Assembly: GCA_006384855.1 (NCBI GenBank)
Contig: VCJN01001372.1
Span: 124,001-188,000 of the forward strand
Direction: 5' to 3'
DNA length: 64,000 nucleotides
Origin: Tetraselmis striata
Lineage: Eukaryota > Chlorophyta > Chlorodendrophyceae > Chlorodendrales > Chlorodendraceae
Shown piece by piece: positions 14,523 to 24,153 of the stretch. Below the pieces are notes generated by a model. That model did no database searches and was not told the origin of the DNA. It worked only from the letters and a program-made list of their open reading frames with translations. The position numbers and the translations under genes were made by a program. Position 1 is the first letter of the stretch, and every line of letters starts with the position of its first letter.

Positions 14523-15798
14523 CGACTATTATTTATCCGTGAAGGCTGCTGCTGGTGGCGGCACGTCCATCCAGTTACGTGCGAGTACATCCGGCGTTAT
14601 TGCCGGCGGGCGATAAATCCTTTTTGTCATCATTCTGGTAGTCGTACCAGCCCGGTGAAGCGTACATGGCACTGACGTACAAGGTACAAGGTTGTCCGTG
14701 TAGTACCGGGTAGTACGCGATATATTTATGACGCCGGTACCGGGGATGTAGTACCCGGTACCCGGTACCCGGGCACGAACCCTAGTCGTCCTGTGGATAA
14801 GTACGACTATTAGTACATGGGAGCGCAAATCGCAGCCGTACGTATTTGGTAACACTGGGGAATTTGCAGTACTAGTACTGCTGATCGGGCCTGCCAGCCG
14901 TCCGATCAAAGGTCATCAGATGGGCGGTTTGGCTGCCATGTTTTGCCAAAGAGTGCTCACGTTACATAAATATTCGCGAGGGGGAGGGCGGGGGCAGGCA
15001 GCGGTTTGCCGAAGAATGATTGAATTACAATATTCGCGACAGCTGCCATCGGGGGATGTGGCCCGGGGGGGGGGGGGGGGGGGGGGTGCGGGGGCGGGGG
15101 GACCACGCCCGCCCCGCCCCCCCCCGCCCCCCCTCGCCGCCAGCCGCTCCCGCCTGGGGGGGGGGGGGGGGGGGGGTAAAGGGGGCGGGGGCTACTGCTT
15201 GTTCTTGTTCTTGCGTGCCCGGGGGACCCTCCGCTTCGACGATCTCGCTGCCTCCGCCTCCGCCTCCGCCTCCGCCTCCGCCTGCGCCTCCGACTCCGCC
15301 TCCGACTCCGCGACCGTCAGTTTCTTACCTCGGCGTTTCTTCACTGGCCTCTTCCGCTTCTTGTCATCCGTCAGTGTCTTCACCACCCCGGGAGGCTGTG
15401 CCGTCGACGACGCCGCCATGAGCTTCCTTACCTTGGCGTCGGGACGCCCCCTGTGCCCAGACACCCACAACAAGCCACAATCGTTTCGCCTTTAAGCGGC
15501 TGAGGATGCGGCCTCCTCGGCCACCACGAGTTGCGCCGCTGGCACTGTGGAAGCCTTGGCGTTGAGGTGGGCCTTACGGCGCTCCCGGACGAACCTGCGC
15601 GCGGCACAAGTTAGCCACGAGTGGGTGCGTGCTAATGCGGAGGATGGAGTGTTTTGTTGCGCGCCCACCTTGTCACGGGTTTCCTCATGTCTTTCTCGTC
15701 CTCCTCGATGCCGGCGGCGCGGACACGCGAGACAACAAGGCTCGCCGCCCACTTTTGCCCGGGGGGGCGAGGTCGGCCATGGCGCTGTGAGCGGTGAA

Positions 15799-15846
<48 letters not shown>
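15799..15846. repeat. 48-nt poly-G tract
   Basis: Longest uninterrupted homopolymer in the window. Others outside recognised genes include 7496-7524, 28262-28292, 33504-33538 (35 nt), 35863-35907 (interrupted by one A) and 59575-59600. Each produces false poly-Gly or poly-Pro frames. Confidence 0.95.
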
Positions 15847-16080
15847 CGGCCGAGGTGGAGAAACTAACACCCAGTCGACGACCGCCTTCCGCAGCAGTCA
15901 ACGACACATCGGAGGCGAGGAGCAGCGCGCCACTACTATTTATATGCACGTATTGTCAAGAGCTAGTCGGTGCGGCATTGTGTCGGTGTAATTTCGCAAT
16001 GTTTATTGTTGAAGTAGCACGGCGTAATGGATACGGCGAGTGAATCCGGGATAATGTGTGCGACGAATGTGCGCGCGCAG

Positions 16081-16120
16081 CGGTGTGCGGCGGTGTGCGG
16101 CGGTGTGCGGCGGTGTGCAC
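16081..16120. repeat. 10-bp tandem repeat
   Basis: The unit CGGTGTGCGG is repeated about four times just left of the 370-bp satellite. No coding role is seen. Confidence 0.85.
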
Positions 16121-16227
16121 CGATGTTAATATAGTGTGAATATTATATCGGCCGTAGACGATCAGGTCTGGCAGCACCGCCCGTGCTTGTAAATAAGCGA
16201 CAATGGGTCTAGTCTCCCGCTAGTCTG

Positions 16228-17345
16228 TGCACCGCAAGTGCACTCCGCAAGCCTCGCCTCCATCCGCGTCGGAACCGGTAGTAAGTGTTGTTGTGTGCGC
16301 ACATCGTGACAACATTAAACGGTGGCAATTGCAATTATTAGCGGTGGATAATGTGAAGGCGTTTTCGAAATCGACAGAGAATGAGGCGGTGCTGGCGGAG
16401 TGCATTGGCGGTGCACAGAATAGCGTGTTGCTGGGGTTTTGGCTGCATCGGACGCCGTATTCCCACCCATCCGGCACGGAATGTCCGGTTTTCACACATT
16501 TGTGTGTTAATAAAGCAGTGTGAATATTACGCGTCTTTTACGCCGGGTGGATGGGCATCCGGCGTCCGATGCACCCCAATTATTTGCAGCACGCTACTCT
16601 ACGCACCCCCAACGCACTCCGCAAGCCTCGCCTCCATCCGCGTCGGAACCGGTAGTAAGTGTTGTTGTGTGCGCACATCGTGACAACATTACACGGCAAT
16701 TGCAATTAGCGGTGGACAATGTGAAGGCGTTTTCGAAATCGACAGAGAATGTGGCGGTGCTGGCGGAGTGCATTGGCGGTGCACAGAATAGCGTGTTGCT
16801 GGGGTTTTGGCTGCATCGGACGCCGTATTCCCACCCATCCGGCACGGAATGTCCGGTTTTCACACATTTGTGTGTTAATAAAGTGTGAATATTACGCGTC
16901 TTTTACGCCGGGTGGGTGGGCATCCGGCGTCCGATGCACCCCAATTATTTGCAGCACGCTACTCTACGCACCCCCAACTCACTCCGCAAGCCCCGCCTCC
17001 ATCCGCGTCGGAACCGGTAGTAAGTGTTGTTGTGTGCGCACATCGTGACAACATTACACGGTGGCAATTGCAATTACCGGTGGGTAATGTGAAGGCGTTT
17101 TCGAAATCGACAGAGAATGAGGCGGTGCTGGCGGAGTGCATTGGCGGTGCACAGAATAGCGTGTTGCTGGGGTTTTGGCTGCATCGGACGCCGTATTCCC
17201 ACCCATCCGGCACGCACGGAATGTCCGGTTTTCACACATTTGCGTGTGAATATATATAGTGTGAATATTACGTAGGCGTCTTTTACGCTGGGTGGATGGG
17301 CATCCGGCGTCCGATGCACCCCGAATCTCACCAACACGCTACTCT
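16228..17345. repeat. Tandem satellite, ~365-380-bp unit, three copies
   Basis: The anchor CACTCCGCAAGC starts at 16241, 16615 and 16980, and a diverged CATTCCGCC at 17360, giving periods of 374, 365 and 380. Units are near-identical except for small indels (for example AAAGCAGTG against AAAGTG). Each contains GGTTTTCACACATTTG.GTGT followed by TAATAAAG in the first two copies. Frames of ~90-120 aa are open on both strands only because the unit lacks stops; their repetition, indel pattern and lack of domains argue against coding. Confidence 0.9.
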
Positions 17346-18277
17346 ACGCACCCCCAACGCATTCCGCCAGCCCCCCCTCTTTCCGCGCAGGTCCTACGTT
17401 CCATTGTATGTATATACATACGTACATGTATTGCTCCGAAACCAGCCCAAACTTTATGAGTGCACAAGTGTAAATGGGGGGGGGGGGGGGGGGTGGGGGG
17501 GGGGATGTGGCGGCGGGGCATCCACTCACACATACCCCAGCGATGCATGACAAATATTACATGCCGTGGCGGGTCGGCGGGCCGACCCGGCGGGGGGGGG
17601 GGGGGGGGGGGGGGGGCGTCTATTCAACTACACGTGCGACAGTGTCGTTTCGTGGAGCAGTATATGTGCCCGGCCTCATTTATACCGCCCCCTACCTGCG
17701 CTGCATGGTCTACCCCTAAGAATTACTTAGCACAAACCGTCATTACTTAATAGGAACCTAGCACAGCCAGGCTTATATGCCCGCTTTCCCGATCAACTTC
17801 TACGCACTTTCCGTCCCTCAACCGCCGGACATGGGGGTTAAGCCGCCAGCCTCGGCAGTTGCTTAGCCAGACTTGGCATCCCGTACCGTGTCCATGGCTT
17901 CGCAGCTCTGCCGCTGGCACACGCCGAGTCCGGCGCTTGCTGCCGCGGGGTTGCGCACGCATGCACGCACGGTAATACGCCGCCGACGCCGCCACGCTTA
18001 CTTCCACCACCTTCGCCAGCCGCAGCTTCGCACGCCTTTCCGCCGACATACGAAACGCACGAATCCCCCCCCGTCCCCGCGTCATGTATATTATATTCGA
18101 GGCGACTATGCGGGGCGCAGCACACGCCGCGGCGTGGGTCGGCGGAGCGACAGGCGGCGGGAGCCCTAATGGCCGGGCAGTATCCACACCCACACAGGCA
18201 CCGCCGCTCACCTCCGACGCGGATGAACCGCCTCCCAAAGGAAACATGCCGGTTGGTGGTAAGCCCAGCAGGCGTGC
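17346..18277. other. Stretch between satellite and piggyBac-like piece
   Basis: Poly-G tracts at ~17476-17512 (interrupted) and ~17593-17616. The minus-strand frame 18247-17747 and several plus-strand frames are open but Arg/Ala-rich and mutually overlapping. No gene is supported. Confidence 0.4.
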
Positions 18278-19340
18278 GTGGGGTGCCGGCGCCGGTACTG
18301 GTGCGACGGAGCTGTCGCGTCAGGAACCGCACCGCATGTGGAGCAACACATGGCGGTGCCGGCCCCACCTATGTCTAGGGCCACCTCCTCACAACACCCC
18401 GCCACGACGGCGTCGGCCACCGCCGACGGCGCCGTTGCGGGGGGGGACGCCCTGCCAGGCGACGATGATGCGCCTGGTGCGCCGCGTCAGGAGGCAGAGG
18501 AGGCCGTGGTCGAGGCGACTGATCGGGCTGAGGGGGTTGTCGAGGCGAGCGAGGCTGCGCTCGCGCCACCCGCCCCGCAGCCACCTGCGGGACATGCCGA
18601 CTTGCTCGTCGCCATGTTGACCGGAGCACTACGAGCAGTGGCGGGAGGCGGCCACATGCACTATCATGTGCGTGTCCTGGCCGGACGCCCGTCATGCGTG
18701 GACTGCGGCCAACGGACGGACTGGGAGTGTTGCTGCGACGGCACCCCGGCTTTGTGCGGCCCCAAGTACCCATGCATGGCGACCCATCAGCGGGCAGTCC
18801 CCTGCCCGACCACGGCCACGAAGAGGGCGGAGTTCCGCCATGTCAGGGACGCGTTCCACGACGCGACTCGCGCCGCCGTGTGTGAGGCTTCCGAGAAGGC
18901 ACGCGCGGCTGGTAGGGTGCGCAGGGTGAGGCGGCGGACGGCCCAGGAGCTGAAGGAGAGCGAGACATGCCGTCAGTGAGGTCGGGCGCAATGTCATTGG
19001 GTGGGGCACACGGACGTGTAACACTTGCACTTTGCGCGTACTGCTGGGTTACATCCAGGCTGCGTCACACTATGCAACCGGAAAGGCTGCGTTGCTACTG
19101 CAAACAATGCGACGCCTCACTCTGTAGCAACCGCTGCCGCGCCTATCCCACAGCCGCTGCCCCCCCCCCCCCCCCCCCCCCCCCCGCGCGGGATCCCCGC
19201 CATCAGCAGCTTGCACTTGCACTTTGCGCGTACTGCTGGGTTACATCCAGGCGGCGTCACACCGGAAAGGCTGCGTTGCCACTGCAAACGATGCTACGCC
19301 TCACTCGGTAGCAACCGCTGCCCCGCCCATCCCACTCGGG
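18278..19340 (+). mobile_element. piggyBac-like transposon remnant with zinc-ribbon modules
   Basis: A 233-aa frame (18278-18979) has an Ala/Pro-rich acidic start and a cysteine cluster, CVDCGQRTDWECCC then ALCGPKYPCMATH, of the CxxC..CxC..C..C..H kind found at the C-terminus of piggyBac-family transposases. A second cluster follows at ~19030-19165 (CAYCWVTS, then RCYCKQCDASLCSNRC). No DDE core is recognised, so only the tail is present or the rest is too worn. It could instead be a domesticated zinc-finger protein. Confidence 0.4.
19023..19338 (+). repeat. ~125-bp direct duplication either side of a poly-C tract
   Basis: The block starting CTTGCACTTTGCGCGTACTG at ~19025 recurs at ~19212, the two being separated by a poly-C tract (~19160-19184). 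The duplicated block covers the second zinc-ribbon-like module; the second copy lacks a small internal part. Confidence 0.8.
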
Positions 19341-19940
19341 ATGCTGAGAGCAGCTAAAGGGCACCGGGGGCGGGGCAAGAGGGAGCAGGGCCAATGATTG
19401 TGGAAGAGCGGGGACCCGCTTGCATGCCATCGTATTATATCTTGCACAATATCTGTTGCTGCACTCATATCTCACATCACTAGCTTAGCTATAGTGATTC
19501 CCCCCCCCCCCCCCCCCCCCCCGCACTGCGTACGCACAAGCCTGGGTATACGCATCAACTGCCCGCCGGGATGAGAAACTGGTATTGGTAGTGTGTCTGT
19601 GGGGTGGAGGGGGGGGGCAAAAGAGCTGCCAATTGCTGCCAAGCTGGTGCGTTACATTGGGGCAGGCGCTGGGCAGACAATTGGGGCTCGCTTCAGAGCA
19701 TTGTCTAGTGCCTATGCGGCTGCGCCGCCTCCGCCGCATGCAGACTCTGCGGGCTCACCAGCACCGCCACCTCAGTCATGCGGCCCTGCATCCCGCAGCC
19801 CGCCGCCGTCAGCCAGATCAGAGGTATCCAGAAGCCAGTGCTGGGGTTGTTGCGGCATGACCGCATAGTTTTCAGCGGCTGCCGTCCACAGCTTGTAATG
19901 CATCCCTTTCCGCCGATTCCGCTGTATGCGCTGTCTTAAA
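19341..19940. other. Spacer between the zinc-ribbon piece and the minisatellite
   Basis: Poly-C at ~19500-19522. Short plus-strand frames around 19585-19868 overlap in two phases without a domain. Nothing else is seen. Confidence 0.4.
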
Positions 19941-20402
19941 GCCGCGCTGCCCCGGCCGCCGCGCCTTGGCGCCGCGCTGCCCCGGCCGCCGCGCCTTGGC
20001 GCCGCGCTGCCCCGGCCGCCGCGCCTTGGCGCCGCGCTGCCCCGGCCGCCGCGCCTTGGCGCCGCGCTGCCCCGGCCGCCGCGCCTTGGCGCCGCGCTGC
20101 CCCGGCCGCCGCTGTCTTGGCGCCGCGCTGCCCCGGCCGCCGCTGTCTTGGCGCCGCGCTGCCCCGGCCGCCGCTGTCTTGGCGCCGCGCTGCCCCGGCC
20201 GCCGCTGTCTTGGCGCCGCGCTGCCCCGGCCGCCGCTGTCTTGGCGCCGCGCTGCCCCGGCCGCCGCGCCTTGGCGCCGCGCTGCCCCGGCCGCCGCGCC
20301 TTGGCGCCGCGCTGCCCCGGCCGCCGCGCCTTGGCGCCGCGCTGCCCCGGCCGCCGCGCCTTGGCGCCGCGCTGCCCCGGCCGCCGCGCCTTGGCGCCGC
20401 GC
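19941..20402. repeat. GC-rich minisatellite, 15 units in a 5-5-5 block pattern
   Basis: Fifteen units begin GCCGCGCTGCCCCGGCCGCC. Five end in GCGCCTTGG (30 bp), the next five in GCTGTCTTGG (31 bp), and the last five again in GCGCCTTGG. The 31-bp units shift the frame at each step, so the long open frames across it (up to 355 codons) are not a conserved repeat protein. Confidence 0.95.
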
Positions 20403-20473
20403 GGGGTATCGAGTCCTCCCCTCCCTAGTGAGCGCGTCCACCTGCGCCTTGCGCTCGGGGCCGTCCTCCTCCG

Positions 20474-21990
20474 TCACCACATTCTGCAACCCCCACCGCG
20501 TGGCGAACCACGCAGCTCCTTGCATGCGCTTGTACATGTGCCCAAGCACCGCCTAGGGACGCGAAGCTCCTTCTCGGTCATGATCGCCTTCACCCGGGCC
20601 TCCTCGAGCAGCGGACCGGCGTTAAGAATGGAAAACGTTTCCATGTGGTGCAAGCAGTCCTCCATGACCCAGCCGGACTGCACCGTCACCTTGCCTGACC
20701 CTGCAGTCATGGAGGGGAATGCCGTCACGCCCACGCCCACGCCCACGCCCACGCCCGGGGGGGGTGGGGGGGGGGTTACCTTTCGATTCTTGGACACTGC
20801 AAACGAAGGGCGCAACCCGCGTTCAAAGTTGCTGGGTATCGGGACTAAAGCCTGGCGCCGGTCTTCCTGCTTCATAGCTCGGAATCCAATGTGGCCCTGC
20901 ACGGTGACAAATTTCCTCCATAAGTCCCTTCCCAAGCCAAAAAAAAACAGGTGGAACGGCGCGAGGGGGAAGAGGTTGATCATGCTGACATAGCCCAGGA
21001 CCACATGCACATGGCACACGCCATGGCAGCCAGTGTTCTGCTTGGCCTCCGCCAGCCGGGTTGTGTTGAACGCACGCCGGGCAAGGTGCGTGATTCACTG
21101 GACAAGTCATCGCCTTGATGGACGGTTACCAAGCGAGCATCCCCGTCCGCATCCACAGGGGGGTGCTCCTGGGCAGCCGCCATAGCCTCCACAACCTGCC
21201 ACGCCGACCGGGCGGGTGCGTGTGATTCCATACAACCGCAGTTGAGTGGTGCCACCAGCACGCAGGCCGGGCCCACTCACCTCTGAACGCAGAAGGTCCA
21301 CAATGTCACCGTCCTCGAAAACAGCGCGCCACTGGGTCGCCCCGCCGTAGTCCTCCAACACCCACTCGGTAACGACGCCGGTTATCACGCCGTAGTGCCA
21401 TACTCCCCGGAACTTCTTGGCGATGACCTTCATGTAGAAGTCGCCGGGATCGCCTTTCCATATCACGCCCTCATCGCGGGTTCGACGCCCGCCGGCGGCC
21501 ACGCAGGCGCGTCGATGTCCATACCGTCTTCGCCAACGGGGTCCTCCCCCACGCCCATCACATCGTCCACCTTCGAGCCGCCGTCGTCCGAGACCGGCGC
21601 CCGCGGGCCGTTTCCGACGGCTGCAGCTACTCCTGCTGCCGCGCTTGTTGCTGCTGTTGCTGCTGCTGCTGCTGCCGCCCCTGCTGGTGCTGCTTGTGAT
21701 AAGGCGGCCTTGCGGCGCAACTTAGCCGCACGCTTCAACGAGTGGCTACAGTTCGGGTATTTCCGGAAGTGCCGCTCTCGCGCCGTCCTTTCACTACTAC
21801 CCGTCACGATGCCGTGGCAGTGCTTGCATGTGTACACGCCATCCTTCGACACACTCGCTATCCATCCCTTTGCCGGCATGCCTGCTGCCGCGCGCGGGGG
21901 GCGGGGGGGGGGTTGAGAGTTGGGGTGGATGTAACCCACCACCGGCAGGCAACACAGATGCGAGTGCGCGGCTGTCCGCGCTTGATTCAA
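20474..21990 (-). mobile_element. Transposase-like ORF cluster with zinc finger and Tudor-like module
   Basis: Read on the minus strand. The first frame (21990-21463) carries a C2HC finger, YTCKHCHGIV...HFRKYPNC, then Ala-rich and acidic parts. The next frame (21502-21107) holds GVWHYGVITGVV...WRAVFEDGDIVDLL, a Tudor/PTM-type fold (GxVxG...YEDGD). The third (21019-20474) has LFFFGLGRDLWRKFV and HMETFSILNAGPLLEEARVK. The order zinc finger, Tudor-like, then unknown resembles the N-terminal half of algal piggyBac-type proteins, but no catalytic core is recognised. The frames overlap in different phases, so introns or frameshifts must be assumed. A (CTG)n run codes the Ala stretch near 21660. A host chromatin gene is the alternative. 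Confidence 0.35.
20727..20757. repeat. CCCACG hexanucleotide repeat
   Basis: About five copies of CCCACG, followed by a broken poly-G run to ~20775. Confidence 0.85.
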
Positions 21991-22674
21991 CGGTGAGCGG
22001 CGGTGACCGTGAGGCGACCCCGTACTTCATGCGCGTGCTGGGGCGTTACACAATCATCAGCAGTTAGGGCGGCTGCATTAAAACGCGCACCTACGAACAC
22101 CACCTACCGCCTACCACCTACCGTACCACCTACATCCGCCCACACCTCCGCCCGTCGTGCCGCACATCGCGGCACACCGCGGCGATGTGCAGCGATGTGC
22201 AGCGAGTACTTGCAGCCGCCTGTACTTAGCCCGGGTACTCCGCGTCGGCGGGCGACACGCGAGCCCGCGTGCGCATATCAATTTGATGAAATTATGGAAA
22301 CGAGAAATTCATATAGTACTTTACAGGTCGCGCGCGATAGTCGTCGCTACTGGGTATGAAATCCACGTCCCTCGTCCGTCCCGTATCGTCCCCGTATGTC
22401 GTCGTTCGTCACCAGTAGGGCACATTTACGTCACATCTGAATCTCACAGTGTGGCCCTGCGCATGCGTCGCGTCGCTCGTCGGCATGTGTTGCTATGCCC
22501 CGGGTAATTGGCTTCAAGCGTCCTCGCCGCGGCTGATAGCCTAGTACCCCGAAGCGGGGGTCCCTTTGGTTCCTGGCAGCTAAGCGAGTTCGTGGTTGCC
22601 TTGGCTCCTCCTTGGTTCTTGGCTCCCTAGCCTCCTGCTCGACCTTTGTTTCAGGCTTGTGTCTCTCTTTTGCT

Positions 22675-22745
22675 GGCAACCTTTCATAGTTGATGTTAAT
22701 TCTGTTTGTAGTGCGCATTTGTGAAAGCCCAGAAGTAATAAGAGA
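22675..22745 (-). repeat. Dispersed ~70-bp repeat R3
   Basis: On the minus strand it reads GGGCTTTCACAAATGCGCAC and ends ATGAAAGGTTGC. A plus-strand copy lies at ~32700-32775 with GGGCTTTCACAAAAGCGCAC and ATGAAAGGTTGC. Function unknown. Confidence 0.7.
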
Positions 22746-22964
22746 CGTAGATAGTACATGATGTTTAATATCCGCCCCGCCCCGGGGCCGGGCAGTTTAG
22801 CGACTAATTGCAAATTTATATGACCCCCATGTGGCTCTACCGTTGATAGCGCTGGCAGGTTGATATTACAAGTGTTGGAAAGTTTATCAGTAGCCTTCAA
22901 TTAGTTGTGAAGAATGCTTCGACAATATTTGCTTGACTATAATCCTTATATAACGGAGCGTCGT

Positions 22965-23110
22965 CGCCTGCCCAGCAGGGCTTTCCTTGAGTTTATCGCT
23001 GCCGAAATGGCCGCCGTCGTAGACGCGCTGCAAGCCAAGGGTTCACATTTTTCCTGTTGTCAGTCCTGTCTCGGGGCGGGGATAAAAAACTGGCAGCAAG
23101 CTCGACTGCA
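22965..23110 (+). repeat. Dispersed repeat R2
   Basis: Shares CAGGGCTTTCC, GCTGCCGAAA.GGCC, GTCGTAGA..CGCTGCAA and CAGTCCTGTC with 57525-57640. Shorter copies of the right part lie at 45146-45216 and ~32550-32605. Probably a short non-autonomous element. Confidence 0.65.
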
Positions 23111-24153
23111 TCACTGCACTGAAACTGTACACTTGTCGGCCAAGCATGAGTTTCTCTGAAACTATGGGTACCGCCAGTAAATCGATGTTCTCATCACATA
23201 AAAAAGATTTGACGATTGATTTGGTACCGGTGCGACGGTACGTACCCAGTACTGGTGCCCGCCACCGACGACGGGCGGCAGCTAGCGCCGCAGATGATGA
23301 GGCGGGTACAAACGTACAAACGCTGTACAAACTTGCTACCGTACAAATGGTCGCTAAGTACACGACGACGCAACCAGCACTGGGTAGTCGCGATGCCATA
23401 CTCGCTAGTTCCCCATAAATGGTCGTTTAGAGACGCTGCAACAAGCAGGCCAGGGGCTTCGCTATTCTTGCCAGCCCATCCTACGGGTACATATCAGGCG
23501 CTACTGTCGCGTCCCGTGGGCGGAAAATCGACTAAGTACTGATATACCATTTTTATACAGTAGTAGTCGTATCCTGTCTTAATTAATTCACCTCTATAAA
23601 AGGAGTACTGTCAAATATCAAGACAGCAAAGCCGCCAAAATAAAGCGGACCGCATCCCGCACGCGAGGCACATTAATTCACACAGGTACTCGTACAGGTA
23701 CTTGTAGCGACTACGGCGACACCGCCTCGGCCAGTCCAACCACTTGCCTCCCTTGCGCCTGGCCACCAGCTGTCTCCCAGGAGCGACCGCCGCCCACGGA
23801 CAGCGCTCAGTCACTACTATCAACCCAAACATCCCGAATCAGGCTACTGAGTGCCCAGCCTCCCTTGGCACAACTGTGGCATTGCAGCGGCAGCCCCAGC
23901 ATCTGGACGACCGCCGACTGGGCGCCCACTACGCGAACACAGCAGTGGACAGATCTTCCTCCCACAAGACGCGCCGGGTCGCCTAGGTCGGCCACCTTAC
24001 CGCCTGCAGCCCGCGCAGCCCGCAGCCCTTTATTCGACCCGTACGCGCTGCTTCAGCGGTAGATAGCCGTGCTGTCAGTACAAAATCACTCGGAGCCGGA
24101 GCGACCCGGGGAGCGAGCCGCAACTCGTAGCAGCGAAGCGGCGCGCGGCGACA

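Larger units (their letters stand above)
14523..16227. other. GTAC-rich patch, poly-G tracts and low-complexity minus-strand ORFs
   Basis: From 14640 to 14790 the DNA is crowded with GTAC/GGTACC words (GTACCCGGTACCCGGTACCC). Poly-G tracts lie near 15064-15086 and 15159-15176. On the minus strand, frames at 15473-15192 (Lys/Arg-rich, then an ESEAESEAQAEAEAEAEA run from the GCCTCC microsatellite at 15247-15310) and 15752-15492 are open but have no known domain. They could be pieces of one gene or chance frames. Confidence 0.4.
21991..24153. other. Repeat-rich intergenic stretch
   Basis: Contains an inverted LINE-like 3' tail (~22370-22510), repeat R3 (22675-22745) and repeat R2 (22965-23110), a partial R2 echo at ~23420-23455, and GTAC-rich DNA at 23220-23270. 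Short frames have no recognisable domains. The last 200 bases should include the promoter and leader of the secreted-protein gene. Confidence 0.45.

Noticed and set aside
15799-15846. Poly-Gly and poly-Pro proteins read from homopolymer tracts
   Set aside because: The frames exist only because G and C runs have no stops; they lack flanking coding signal.
16228-17345. CRISPR-like array
   Set aside because: Units are ~370 bp with no short repeat/unique spacer structure, in a eukaryotic spliced genome.
19926-20993. A 355-codon plus-strand frame and a 225-codon minus-strand frame over the minisatellite
   Set aside because: They come from GC-rich repeats without stops; the 31-bp variants shift frame, and no domain or start signal is present.
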